Assembly: GCA_038501195.1 (NCBI GenBank)
Contig: JBBPUQ010000005.1
Span: forward strand, 2,976,001-3,040,000
DNA: 64,000 nucleotides
Origin: Nemania diffusa
Taxonomy: Eukaryota > Ascomycota > Sordariomycetes > Xylariales > Xylariaceae
Reading direction: 5' to 3'
Shown here: one piece after another, positions 1-12,147 of the stretch
Layout: each line of letters begins with the position of its first letter
Position numbering within the stretch: the first letter of the stretch is position 1
Notes under the pieces: generated by a model
The model's input: the letters and a program-made list of their open reading frames with translations, nothing else
Database searches by the model: none
Told to the model about the DNA's origin: nothing
Translations under genes and position numbers: made by a program

Positions 1-119
1 AACTGATCGCCCATTGGAGAAGCCTCGAAAGGTGTCGTGTTCTCAATAAACCCCGTCCCTCGCCTACTTGGACCTTGTTTTCGAAACATATGAAATCCCG
101 TCACATCACGTCCGCCATC

Positions 120-1061
120 ATGAAGCTGCTCTACCCAACGTCCCTGAAGCTCGACATCGCGAGTCTGGAGGGCTTCAGCGTGTCCCTGCAGCCCTATGAC
201 GTCAAGAGCACCATCCCCGAGGAGCATGCTGATGCCGAGGTGCTCGTGACCTGGGCCAACAGCGCCGCCAACCTCAAGGACGCCGCGCAGCGCCTGAAGA
301 ACCTGCGCTGGATCCAGTCGCTCGCCGCCGGCCCCAACGACGTGCTGTCGGCCGGCTTCCCGGCCTCCGTCGTCGTGACCACCGGCTCGGGCCTGCACGA
401 CCGCACCGTCGCCGAGCACACGCTGGGCCTGCTGCTCAACGCCGCGCGCCGCTTCGACGAGATGCGCGACTTCCAGGTGCAGGGCAAGTGGGCGTCGCAC
501 CTCGGCGGCCCGCAGCCCGACCGCCCGCGGGACCGCTTCACGACGCTGCGCGACGCGAACGTGCTGATCTGGGGCTACGGCAACATCGCCAAGACGCTCG
601 CGCCCCACGTCACGGCCTGGGGCGCCACCGTGCGCGGCGTCGCGCGGAGCGCCGGCGTGCGCGACGGCGTCGAGGTCTACGGCGAGGACAGGCTGCCCGA
701 GCTCCTGCCGCAGACCGACGCCCTCGTCATGATCCTGCCGGGGTCCGAGAGCACCAGGAACGCCCTCAACGCCGAGCGGCTCGCGCTGCTGCCCAAGCAC
801 GCCTGGGTCGTCAACGTGGGGCGCGGCACGTCGATCGACGAGGACGCGCTGGCCGACGCGCTCGATAAGGGCCAGATCGGCGGCGCCGCCCTCGACGTCT
901 TCGTCACCGAGCCCCTGCCCGCCGCCTCCCGCCTCTACAAGGCGCCCAACTGCATCGTCAGCCCGCACGCCGCCGGCGGACGCCCCCAGGACGCCGAGCC
1001 CCTTATTGCGTACAACCTGCGCAGGTTAATAGCAGGGCAGCCGTTGAAGAATGTTATTTAG
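120..1061 (+). CDS. D-isomer-specific 2-hydroxyacid dehydrogenase
   Basis: Predicted cytosolic NAD(P)-dependent oxidoreductase that would interconvert a 2-oxoacid and a D-2-hydroxyacid; the substrate cannot be read from sequence. Intronless, 313 aa from the ATG at 120. An upstream in-frame ATG at 90 would add 10 residues, but translation from 120 (MKLLYPTSLK) looks like the family's natural start. The Rossmann motif GYGNIA lies near residue 153, a variant of GxGxxG whose last Gly is Ala. The family's second signature is present: VNVGRGT near 231, the Glu in VFVTEPLP, and SPHAAG near 281 with the catalytic His. Length is normal. Third positions are strongly G/C-biased, unlike the transporter that follows. 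Family is secure; subfamily (glyoxylate/hydroxypyruvate reductase-like or other) is not. Confidence 0.85.
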   Translation: MKLLYPTSLKLDIASLEGFSVSLQPYDVKSTIPEEHADAEVLVTWANSAANLKDAAQRLKNLRWIQSLAAGPNDVLSAGFPASVVVTTGSGLHDRTVAEHTLGLLLNAARRFDEMRDFQVQGKWASHLGGPQPDRPRDRFTTLRDANVLIWGYGNIAKTLAPHVTAWGATVRGVARSAGVRDGVEVYGEDRLPELLPQTDALVMILPGSESTRNALNAERLALLPKHAWVVNVGRGTSIDEDALADALDKGQIGGAALDVFVTEPLPAASRLYKAPNCIVSPHAAGGRPQDAEPLIAYNLRRLIAGQPLKNVI

Positions 1062-1490
1062 TTAGCCACGGGGATGGGGGATGGGGTGTGTGCATAATGG
1101 GCGTGAGTTGCTATGATAAAATAGATGTATGATAGATATCATAGACAAAACATTTCCACGGTGACGCTTGTTAATTTCAGTTTTTCCTACCTGGTGTGTT
1201 CAAGCATACTGCGGCGTAATGGACTCGTCTTTACAAAACTATGTACCTCACTTATACTAGCATTGTGCATGAGGAGCCGATGCTAATCTTCGCCTCCTAC
1301 TCTCATGTAGGTAGATCGCTCTCCATTATATTATCCAGTAGATTCTTGTAGTCCTTGGGTTATATGGGCGTAGTCATCGTCCTTTTCGAAGATTTCGCAT
1401 GATTCATCTAGATAGCTATTGCCTATTTCGTCTATGATTATATCATTACCACCGTATACGATACCTTTCATGATATTCTCGTCTCCGTTT
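1062..1490. other. intergenic, convergent 3' ends
   Basis: AT-richer spacer between the stop codons of the convergent dehydrogenase and transporter genes. No coding trace or structured element was seen; it should hold both 3' UTRs. Confidence 0.6.
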
Positions 1491-3798
1491 TTATAGCTTG
1501 AATCTGAATCCATGTTCAGCTGCGTGCCCAGGCAGCGCATTGATAGCACCCTCGACATGAATCCCTTGATCTAGTTTCTTGTTCAGCCTAGCAAGAATAA
1601 TCCGCAACGTCAGAGCTGATACAATTGCAAGCGCGACTGTTCCGCTGTTCACACTAAACGCAATTACATATTGAGGCGCCATCCAGTCTTGATACCTGTC
1701 TCTAATGTCAGCAGATGCCCTCGACTCGATTCCCTACATGAGGGAGTGGCAAGAAGACTAACAGATAGCTAACGTAGATGCTAGTAGCATTTGATACGGC
1801 ATTGATGAAGGATAGGGCAGCAGCACGCTTAGCTGGGGGTCGGGGCATCGTATTGCTAATCCATGCCAGTGCTACCACAAAGGCGCTGTATATTCCAGGG
1901 ACCTGTATGCCATCATATTAGCAATATTTTCCACGCCACGTTGAACTCCTAGATCCTGCCGACTTACCATGATAAGAATAGCAAAGTATCGTGGACCTAT
2001 CGATATAGTAGTTGCCGCAATAATGAAGCCTACCAGGGCAACGCATAACGAGAGTGTGATGTGCCAGAACCTCTCTCCAGTTCTATCGGCATGCCAAGCG
2101 TTCAGAGACGAAGTAATAACGCAGAGAACGTAGGGGGGACTCGTTAGTAGAAGAGTGTTGACCGAGTTGTATCCCAGAGTCTTGACCACAGCTGGTAGGA
2201 AGTTGGTCACACCTCCAGATGATACAATACCAATGAGCAAAGACAGCTAGTAATCAGAGTATAGTCAGTGGCGGTCCCGCGTACAGATACATGCACCGCG
2301 GAGTCTTACCAAGACATATGTTTTCATATCAGCAAACGCCAGCTTAGCTCCATACCACATCGACTGCTCCTCATTGACCCAGTCATCCTCGCCAACATCC
2401 TCCTCGAGTCTCCAGATAGCTAGAGCCTTCTCCTCTTCGCTCAACCACTTCGTTGTTCGAGGGAAATTCGGCAAGATTGGGATCGCTATTAGGGCAACGC
2501 CTACTGTGATGACACCTTCGATGATGAAGAGCCATTGCCAGGCACTATAGCCCCTGGCGCCGTCCAAATTCGCATTGACAGCTGCCGCGATCAGACCCGA
2601 AAAGGCGCCCGATATAAGCGCACCAGAATATAGCAGGGCAGTACGCAATCCAAGTTCCTTTCTGGTATACCAACAACTAAGGTAGTAGAGACATCCAGGC
2701 TACCGCCGCGACAGGTTACAGGTTAGTAGCGGCACGTTCAAGTCTGAGGTGTGGTACTAATACTAACAAAGTAGACTGCTTCGACAAAACCTAGGAAGAA
2801 TCGCACTGCGAGCAAGCCGCCGAAGTTCTGACGCCCAATTAGTTTTCTTTTCGTTTTTTCTCTTCAAAGACCATCTAAACGAGGTAACTTACCTTGACTG
2901 TTGAGGTGGCTGCCGATATGACGCCCCAAACTGCCATCTATGTAGGAACTTAGGTTAGTAGCTATCATAGGCACCGCAGACATAAAACTTACGCAAATTG
3001 GCAAGTATAATCCAGGCAATCCAATTTTGTTAAGAAACAAATTCGACGGTACTTGTACCAACAAGTAACTAAAACCTCATCAGGTTAGATGACAGGGAGA
3101 AGGTCTTTTCATCTGAGACTAGAGGCCTTACCCGACGAAGAGAATACTAACAGACGTCTATGGTACTGTATTAATATTACACTCGTTGCGAAGTTGTATG
3201 AGGCAGTCCATAAGTTTGCTTACCTGGAATTCATTTCCTTGAAGGTTGAGATCCCTAGGCAAACCAGACAATTTCGCAGCAGCGATGTTATTTCTACGCC
3301 ATATTAGAAAACGCTTTCTCCCAACTCGGCAATATTTGTGATTGCTAACCGATCGATATAGTTCAAGATATCTGCGTCGGAGAATCCCGTTAGCGATAGT
3401 CATCAAGACCGCCAAGTGAAAAATCAGAATCAGACAATCGGCCTGCCAGCGCGTGCGCCGATTCGGGGTTGCCAAGGAATGAGAAGCGTCAGCAACTCAC
3501 ACATAATAATAATCATGGGAAGGAGACGCCAATCGATCTTCCGCACGAGGCGCTTTTCGAGCTCAATGCGCTGTTCGGGGGATAGCCGCGCGATGATCTC
3601 GGGAGGCTGTAGCCCTCTCGCCACGGCCTGCTGGAGGTCGGCAACGTTGCCGCTGGTGTCGACTCTGGCCGACTTGGTGGACTTGGAATCATCGTGAGAG
3701 AAAGATCCGCGCTCGGCGTCCGAAATGTGGCTTGAGACGGCAGCCATGTTTTCGCCGGTGGCCTTGGACGGCGCGACTGGATCGCCGGCTGGTTCCAT
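1491..3798 (-). CDS. MFS anion:cation symporter (Dal5/allantoate permease type)
   Basis: Plasma-membrane transporter of the major facilitator superfamily, most like fungal Dal5/Tna1-type permeases for allantoate, nicotinate, pantothenate or related organic anions; substrate unknown. Eleven exons join in phase to 536 aa: 3798-3501, 3371-3350, 3293-3224, 3157-3132, 3068-2993, 2937-2893, 2827-2768, 2699-2310, 2246-1968, 1902-1763, 1695-1491. Exon 1 encodes a long hydrophilic N-terminus ending in KIDWRLLPMIIIM. Exons 2 and 3, only 22 and 70 bp, supply the family signature YILNYIDRNNIAAAKLSGL. Exons 4-5 give SILFVGYLLVQVPSNLFLNKIG. Exons 7-8 give RFFLGFVEAVYFPGCLYYLSCWYTR. The C-terminus is RLNKKLDQG...FRFKL. 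About 12 membrane helices are expected. No stop or frameshift interrupts the spliced frame. It converges with the dehydrogenase; laccase lies 2.1 kb upstream on the same strand. Confidence 0.85.
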
Positions 3799-5944
3799 TG
3801 GAGGAGTCGTGATGAGGCGTTGAAGGAATTGAATCTCGACTCTTTCTATGACAATGCGCTAGACGTAAATGTTATGTCCGATAAGTCAATGGAGCGCGTG
3901 TCACGGACAAAGAGTAAGAAAAGGAAGATCTATTCGTAGCATCAGAGAACCACGAGGGAGGGACGCGGCTTTTGTTTTATCGTCTACTACTAGATACTAC
4001 CCCAGCTCTATTCTTATTGAATTTTTATTTCCTATTAGCCCGAATGACCTAGGGTCCGTGACATGACGAAGGCGGTCTACATGAGGTATGTAGGTAATGT
4101 ACGCATATAGTAGGTAGGTACCCGATACACAAGGATCAGCATTGGCTATACTAGAACAAGAACCAAAGCTCATACACATAGCCCGTAGTGTAAGTAATCA
4201 GTCCATCACCCCAAACCCCCCCCCCTCCCCCCAATTACCTCCCCCTCTATTCTCGCTCCGAATCCCTGGAGATACTCACCTTCGCTATGTATGCTGTACC
4301 CAGTATTGTTGTATAATAGCAGCGATCACTGCTTACCTCAGAAATGCCGCCGCGGAAGATGGGGGTCTAGAAGGAGTGGAAACATATGTAGTAAAGGTGG
4401 TGGAACTGGGAATGGTGCTCCCCAAACTCCCCATAGGACCCCCGTCCATACAGATACACAGATACACACAGGTAGGCATGGTGGTACTGTATACTAAGCA
4501 TGTAGGTAAGTGTGCATGTGTGTAGATAGAGCTGTACAGAATATGTCAGTGATGTTGAACATGGCGGCACCCACGATTCCAACCCCGACGCCATCCCCAC
4601 ACGCCATTATTCCATTAACCCCAGCATGGCTTAACTCAAGTACGCTACGCTACCAGGATAAATTCCGCCAAGACTAGTACCTACCGAGATGCGGGGAATT
4701 CGTCGTTAGTGGTTTTTCCGCTGAGCGAGAAGCCGGCACTCAATGGGTCACTAATAAGCCCATTCGGGCCTTTCGAGAGAGAAGCGCGAGGAAAAAAGCA
4801 TCCGGGAGCCGCCTACTTAGTTACTTCGCGCCGTTGGCGAAGGAATACTCTGTATAAGATGGTAATTGCGCATTCTCTTACGCTCTCATCTAAATAAATA
4901 ACTTTTTACGAGGTCATCTTGGCTAGACGTGAGAAAAATAAAGACGAAAGCTTGATTGGAGATAACCACGTGGTAGCACCCAAGATCTGAGATCATCCAG
5001 AATACCTACATTATGTACGCAAACAAATCACAATTGTTCATACTAAATGGTTGGATAGGTTCCGAAACCAAATACCTGGGTAGCGACCAAAATGGAATCG
5101 TGGCTAGAAATCTAGTCTACATAGGTAGTTTTCCCTGAATAGGCTAATCATAGACCTTGCAAGATTTAGCACCCATTGGTTGGTTGTAGCTGTTGCTACT
5201 ATTCTGTATTAATCAATCAATACTGTCGTTACACTACGATAACCGGTCAATCCCATGCGTGCGTAGGAAGAGCATCATGATTCGCGGTGGCATAGGTAAG
5301 AGAATACCTAATAGGTAGTATCGAGAATATCATTAATTTCGCTTATCTTCATACATTAATTCGCACTGGACTTCCTCCTATAAATACCTAAAAGTCCTCC
5401 CATTTTCCCATCATACATATCCCTTGGTTTCCCTGCGCACTGATAAAATGACCGACTGACAGTCACCTTACTGACCAATTAATACACGAATTCCAAAGCG
5501 CCGACCCGTGTTAATGAATGGATATCCCAATGGACGCCTGCTGGTAATGAGCAAGACTACCTCTCTCTTGTGGATGACATGACTAAAGAAATTTGAACGA
5601 ATGATGTGATTGCAATGAGTGGAGACCGGCTTCGAAGGACTTCGGCTGGCTTAGCATAGCTGCATGGTATGACCACTAAACGAGCGACGGCATCAACGAG
5701 CGTCGGCATATATGTGCGTATGCGCGCCTGAGGCGAAACGAGCGTCAAAGCTTCAAAAGAGCGAAAGTCCGGGAGAGCTTTCCCTGAGTTGAAAGAGCGG
5801 GAGTGAAGCAGCCAAAGACTCCCGCGCCAACGGACAGCCGAGCGGATTTCTTCCATACTACAAAACGATCGAGCGAGCGAGCGAGCGGCGTTCTACCCCT
5901 TCGGAGAGGCTTAGTAAGACTTGTCCCTGAAAAGTGGTACGCGA
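3799..5944. other. intergenic 2.1 kb
   Basis: Upstream region of the MFS gene plus downstream region of the laccase gene. It holds C-homopolymer runs near 4205-4250, TAGGTAGG words near 4100-4125 and a GAGC tetranucleotide run at 5871-5887. No open frame here looks protein-like. Confidence 0.5.
5871..5887. repeat. (GAGC)n microsatellite
   Basis: About four tandem GAGC units, some 60 bp beyond the laccase stop codon. Confidence 0.8.
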
Positions 5945-8033
5945 TTAGACACCAGAGTCCTCTTGGATGAGACCAGAGGCGGTCTGGTAGGTGTTCCAGG
6001 CCGCGCAGGTGCTGTTAACCGTGGCCACGTTGGTGATGGCCTTAATTTCGGAACTGCGTTCCACGAGCTGCAGTGCGAAGCCCTGGGATGTGTGCCAGCC
6101 GATCTAAACGTCGCGGGAAAAGGTTAGCGGTGCCAATGACACGAGATGCGACGAGAGGAGCTTACGTGGCAATGGGCAAGCCAGACACCTGGGTTGTCGT
6201 TTTGGAAGGCAATGGCCAGGAACCCGGTCGCGGGTAGCATGGCAACATCACGACGCGGTGGGTTCACGAGGTTGAGCTGCGAGGCGTCTGTGTACGTAGC
6301 CGCGGGTTGCTGGGCCAAGACGTAGAAATCGTGGCCGTGCAAATGGAAAGGATGCGTCTGGGTGTATGATTAGCCTCTGCGCACTGTCTGGAGTCTTGTA
6401 CGGTAGAGAAAAAAAAAGGGGGGTATCAAGTCACTCACCAAGCCTAGCTGCGACTCGATAACGAGGTAAGTCCACGCGTTCGTTTCGTTTAGGGTAATGA
6501 TGTTTTCCTCGGCATCGAAGACAGAGCCAGGAGTCACAACTTTCTGAAGGGCTAGAAGGGGGGGAAATGGTTAGGTCCCGAAAAAACGATAGCATCTGTA
6601 CGTCTGATGTGACTTACTAGGCGAGCCCCAGTCCGAGAGGAACGTGTTAGAATTGATGGTCCACTTGAAGAAACTGTTGACGACAGATAGGCCGACGTCC
6701 AGAACCTCTGTAGTCGTAGCATCACCTGCATCCAGGGCGAGATAAGGCACGAGGCTCGTTGTCGGTTCATCATTGCAGTCATCGGTATACGCATAGCCTA
6801 TAGATGTAGGGTTTGCGACGGGGACAGTACTGTAACTGACAACACCAGTGATGTTGAGTGTCATCTCATTGGCGCTGCAAGTGATCTGAGGGATAGAGCG
6901 CATCCAGTAGTTCCCTGGCTTCTGGTCGGCCTTAACAATGACGTCGTATCGCTGGCCAATACCGATGGTTATCATGTTCGTCGTGAAAGGAACAATGGGC
7001 ACCAAGTCGTTTGCAATAACCGTCATCGTGTGGTTGTCAATGCTAAACTTGAACATGGAATCGATGGCCGTGTTCACAATACGCAGGAGGTATGACTCGT
7101 TGGCCGCGAAGCTTGTGTGGAAGCGGGAACCACCGTTTCCGTATACGTTGAGACCATTAATAAGCCCGTTGTTAGCCGTGGGTGGTCCAGCCGTCGAAGC
7201 GGTATCATATAGCGCATCGGTAGTCTGGTGAAGCCAGTCGCTGAGTACGATCGGGCCCTTGTCCTCATTGTATGGAGCAGATGCGGGCCCACGAATGACT
7301 ATAGCACCAAAAACGCCATTCCTTTAACATGGTAAGCCTCAGTCTCTAGATAATGGGAGTGATCGTCTACTTACCAAGCTTGCAACGAGAAATGGCTGTG
7401 GTACCAGGTTGTTCCGTACTGGCCAGCTGTTAGAAGTGCGGCCTTTATATATATTATATTTTTTTGGAACAAGAAAACTGGGGAATAAATACCTGTGTGG
7501 CTTTCCATGTGTAAGTGATCTTCTTTCCTGGAGCTACCGGGCACTGGGTGATTGAGGCTACGCCATCTTGATCGACAGATCCCTTCTGACGGATACCGTG
7601 CCAGTGGATACTAGTGCCGTTGTTTTGTAAACCGTTGGTTACATGAACCACTTCATGATAGTCAGCAGCGTTTCTGAAGAATCGCCAGGATGGTCGATAA
7701 CTTACCAACGGTGTCACCCCAATCAGCATGGATTGTTGGACCAGGTATCGAACCGTTGACAGTGAGAGACAGGCGCGGAACGCCATCAGGAGAAAGTGTC
7801 GAATTCACAAGCGTAAACCAGTACTCTCGAACAACGCCTGTGTCGGGAGCTTCCTCATACCAGTTGGTAGAGAGCGAGTAATTTCCCCAGCAGGTAGGGT
7901 TGGTGAGAGAGTTGAACTGGCACGGTTTGGTAGCCCTGACATCGAGATCAGAACTTCCCCCAAAGGGTGCAGCAGCAACGATCGCTGAAGAAGTGATGGC
8001 TGCAAAGCCAGACAGAAGGGCGAGGATGCCCAT
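5945..8033 (-). CDS. secreted laccase (multicopper oxidase)
   Basis: Extracellular p-diphenol:O2 oxidoreductase that oxidises phenolics and reduces O2 to water. Seven exons join in phase to 565 aa: 8033-7706, 7650-7493, 7418-7375, 7321-6618, 6551-6439, 6357-6166, 6103-5945. A signal peptide covers about residues 1-22 (ends ...SSAIVAAAPF). All four copper motifs are present: IHWHG (~124-128), WYHSH (~167-171), HPFHLHGHDF (~451) and HCHIGWH (~511-517). The residue five after the last His, where the axial T1 ligand falls, is Phe. The protein ends in DSGV, matching the conserved C-terminal DSG(L/I/V) plug of mature ascomycete laccases. Several N-glycosylation sequons occur. A TATA-like box lies about 135 bp upstream of the ATG. 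Family is certain; physiological role (lignin or phenolic breakdown, pigment) is inference. Confidence 0.93.
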
Positions 8034-8163
8034 ATTGAAGGAGTGTCTAGGTAAGATACCGACGAAAGAGACAGTGGTGAAGAGAGAGACTATCCGAATC
8101 GGCTGTCGGGCGCTGGTGGTCTTCTTCCTTCATTCTCTTTCATGATGAAGGGCCACGGCCATG

Positions 8164-8171
8164 ATTATATA
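8164..8171 (-). promoter_or_regulatory. TATA-like box of laccase gene
   Basis: Reads TATATAAT on the minus strand, 131-138 bp upstream of the laccase ATG, a plausible core promoter position if the 5' UTR is about 100 bp. Confidence 0.4.
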
Positions 8172-11100
8172 CCATCAGGCTGGCGACGACTATCGAGTGG
8201 CGTTCCCGCTCTCCTGCCCAAAAAAGAGTGCCGGCCGTGCCTATGCACATTGTAGCCTCCCGTGGACTCCGTTAATTGCAGCAAGGAAACCTGGCATGCG
8301 TTTCTCGTATAGCCCAGTAGGAAGCATCGTGAAAAAAAGTCGAATGTCGATACTCATGAGGGTGTGTGGAGGAAGTCTCGTGCAGAGTCCTCTTGGTCTA
8401 TTGATTTAATATTATCAAGGGTCAGGCATGAGTCTAATGCAGAAACGGTCAAGATGCCGGGTGCTGAACAAGCCCCTGCCTTCGAACTTGCCTTTTTGAT
8501 AACAGACACCGTGTGTGGGCATCGTGCTGCAGTTCGTCGTCGTCAGCATCTTCTAAGAAGGACAGTCCCATATCAGTACCCACATCTCGAGTACATACAT
8601 AGAGCCGTTCGCATCTGCGGGTCTATGAGGTCAGATGTCCGGTACTAATTTGCTAGTTTTCGCCATGGAGCCGTGATGGGACCTTACCTACGTGAAGAAC
8701 AGCCTCCCATGCCGCTTAGCCAAGCCATTCTAGGTGGACTTGTTAGATCTGAATAATCATGTTGCATGTTGTATAGCTTCACAGACACCTCTGCTAAGCA
8801 CTGACACCACAGACCTCGCCAGAGGGGGGCTTACAAATCTGCGTCAGTGAACCGTCCTAGAAGGTGTGTCCTGACTGATCTGACCGCCATCGTTCGTACC
8901 TATGCAGGTTGGGAAACCAACATTGCCTAATTCGAACAAATTATCAGCCCAGTGAAGATATTGACCAGGGGACAGGAAAAATACTACCAATCCCCGCCCA
9001 TCCCATGTGTACCTGCATGCAGTCTAGGAGGAGGGTGCCGAGAGTCGACACGCGGGGCCTAGACGTAAAAATAACTTTCCCCTGAACATCAGTGCCCGTG
9101 TGGCCCGAGAACCACCAAGGGCAAGGAGCATAGGAACGACGGTTAGAGTGAGTGAAAGACAGGGGGATGTTATCATATATGCCGTCTATTGTAAGGATCG
9201 TTTGCATCTTAGTCAACACGCGCCTCTACATACTCAGGAGATGCTGTGTTCGCAGGCAAGCTTCAGTCAGTCTATCCTGAGAGCATCTCTGCCGGGGGGC
9301 AGGCTGTGATTTGAGTTTGTAATAGATAAGTCATTGGCAATTCCTCAGCACCCATTGGACAGTCTAGAGGGGACGTATTCTGAACAGTTGGGCTACGTAG
9401 GTGGCGTTTAGTTACATAGATGCTGGTGTAACTCCCGTCAAGCCACAGCTGCCCAGCGGCGACCATTCAGCTCATAACAGTGGTTTGGTAAAGGGATGAA
9501 ACCAGGGTTGAGGTCGTCGGCGAGTTGCCAGGTATGTTACTAGGTATGTTACTTAGTATGTAATACAATATACCTATGTACACAGGCAAACGCATAGACC
9601 TCATAATACTCGCAGGTTTCTGGGTCATAGGGCCATGGGGATTTCATGGTAGCTACCCGGTTCGATATGGGGTTCTCCCCCCTCGCAGGCTCGAAGTGAG
9701 GTTAAAGCGCCTCGCTTATCCGAGCCGTTCACGGCGACTGTACCTTGGCGAGGAAAGTATGTGCGAAGGAAGTGCATAGGGCCTCGCTCGCTGGCTACCG
9801 GCTCCACGAAGGCAATTTCTCCGTCTTCACGTGAACCAGGTAGGTATTCAAGGAAACAGTCAGGCTCCCCACATTGCTGGATTCCAGCCGCGCGGCTTCA
9901 AGTGCGGACGCTCGGTGTCTATGTAGACTAGCAGAGCCGGTAGTGCTGGCTAGTGTGTATCTAAGGAAGAAGGTCAGAGTGCACCGAGCACAGCAAACAA
10001 GATAAAGGAGATAAGCGAGGGTGCTGTACACGTATCCCATGCCGATAGCAGTATAGATTAATACAATATCACCGCTATGATTTTCTTCGCATTGCCAGGG
10101 CCCGTAGCCCAATTCCGCAGGACACGCAAGCAATTCAGGTCTTCACCCCACCTCTTGCCAAATGCAGGGAAACAGACGAGGAGCCATGTGCCGCACGTGG
10201 AGAGCGCGCCTTACTACGTCTGCGCACCAGAGGCCGCGCGAAGGTGCCCTGCGAAGGTGCCCTTGCGCCCATCTCGAGGCTAATCTAGAGCTCCATGTCG
10301 TCTATCCTCGCGGGAGATAGGCATGTAGACAGGTAGTTAGTCCACAAACCTATGCGGGCAATATTCTGTAATCACTCGTCAATGCAACCTTAGCCCAGGC
10401 CTGGTCCCTAAGTAGCTTACTGCGTTACTTGTAAGGGCCGATGCGACCTTAGTGCCCTAGCACTACATACGCAGCACATACTTGTACGCATACTGTATGT
10501 ACGTACTCTGTATATGTATGTATGTACATACATAGGTAGGTAGGTAGAGAGAGGCTAGACTAGGTCGTCTGCGCTACTCTGTATACTGCTAGCATGGTAG
10601 GCAATAGGTAGGGTCGGATCGCATGCGAGTGGGTGCAGGTCTCTCCATAGCATAGCGCGTCCCTCCCAGTGAGAATAGACTTCGGCTTCCCGTTGCTACC
10701 GTAAGTGCAAAAAGGAATGGCTAACTGGGCGCCTTTGAGCCGCCGAAAAAAAACATGTCACGTAGTAGGGAGACGAGGCAGGCCAGTTCTTTGCAAGTGC
10801 GCATAGAACGCCAATCCGAAGCTAATTTCGCTAGGGCGAGTTGATAAAGCCGAGGGCTATTTATGAGCTCCTATTTATCTAGGTAATCTGCTGTATATAC
10901 AGTACATACGCATACTATGCGTACGTACCTAGTCTCCCTATTATGTAAGTATAACCGTTTTAATAAGATATACCTATATACCTACTATTGTGGAAACGGT
11001 AGAGGTGTAATAGAGTATCTATCTAGTCCTAATGCAGCAATTCTTAAATCCGAAAAATATTATTTAAAGAACTGGAGCTAATCGGAAGTTGTGGTGTAGG

Positions 11101-12111
11101 TAGTACCTAGGGCAACACCCAGGCCCTAGGGCAATCAGGGCTTCCTCGCGACAACCACCAACACCACCACCGCCTTCGTCGCACCACAAATGGGGCACTT
11201 TCGCAACTTCGGATCTACTATGTATATTGTGTAGTGTAGGTACAGGAGGGTTGCAGCGGTTAACTCGGAACCATGCTGATTTCGTATCCCGCTTCTGCGG
11301 GGCTTTCTCGTCGACTCTGCGCGGGCGACGAGTGTCTAGCTGATAGTTGATGCTTTTGCTATAGTCGAGGTCCCACTGTGGCATGCCTCCTACAACACTA
11401 CCCCGAAGGGCCTCGTCATCCATCCCGGTCGATGGACCGGCCCCGCCGGAACCTGGGCGCCAGATCGATGAACCATCTCCGTACGCCAGTTCTAACAGTC
11501 AGCTTTGGGCATCGAGTCTAAATTGGGGGCGCGAGGAGCCTACCTATCTAGGGACTGGTGCCAACCTCGAAGTTTGCTAATTGCTGCTAATTGCTGCAAA
11601 TGCATGGCGGTGAATCCTACCTAAATGCACTTAAAATTCAAGGACAGCCGCTGCCGTAGGTGGCTTGTCTTCCTTCGGGAATCACAAAGGCTGATTGGAA
11701 TCGCGCCGCAGTTCTACCTGCAACGTACATACCTGCTCTGCACTGCGTAGCGATACCCAGGTATATTCTCTTATCTCATGAGCAAGAGGGCTAGGCACCG
11801 CAGCCAACGGTTCTGCAAGCGCTTCGCTAGGGTGTTATCACATCATCTTAGGTGCATGCCCGACGATGCATCTATAACAGCGCCTCAGAGATGCGAATCG
11901 GGTCATTGCGCTTATTCGACGGCCGAGACTCCGCGGCGCGATACGAGGAGGGCATTCTCACAGTGTGACCTGTCTTAGTTCTGTCTCAGGGGTACGGCTG
12001 AAGGAAGGATGTTAAAACTTAACACAATCCTGCAATCCAGCTCTGCCTACTGCCCCAGCTCAGCCGTGTGACGACAAGAGCGTTAAGTCCGAGGCTGCAA
12101 ACTCGGGCCTC

Positions 12112-12147
12112 TGCCAAGTGCTTTGCCAAGTGCCTTGCCAAGTGCCT
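12112..12147. repeat. 12-bp tandem repeat, 3 units
   Basis: Three consecutive units of tgccaagtgc(t/c)t; only one base varies between units. Non-coding context. Confidence 0.85.

Noticed and set aside
5557..5856. 99-aa minus-strand frame just downstream of laccase
   Set aside because: No family features; lies in the 3' flank of the laccase gene.
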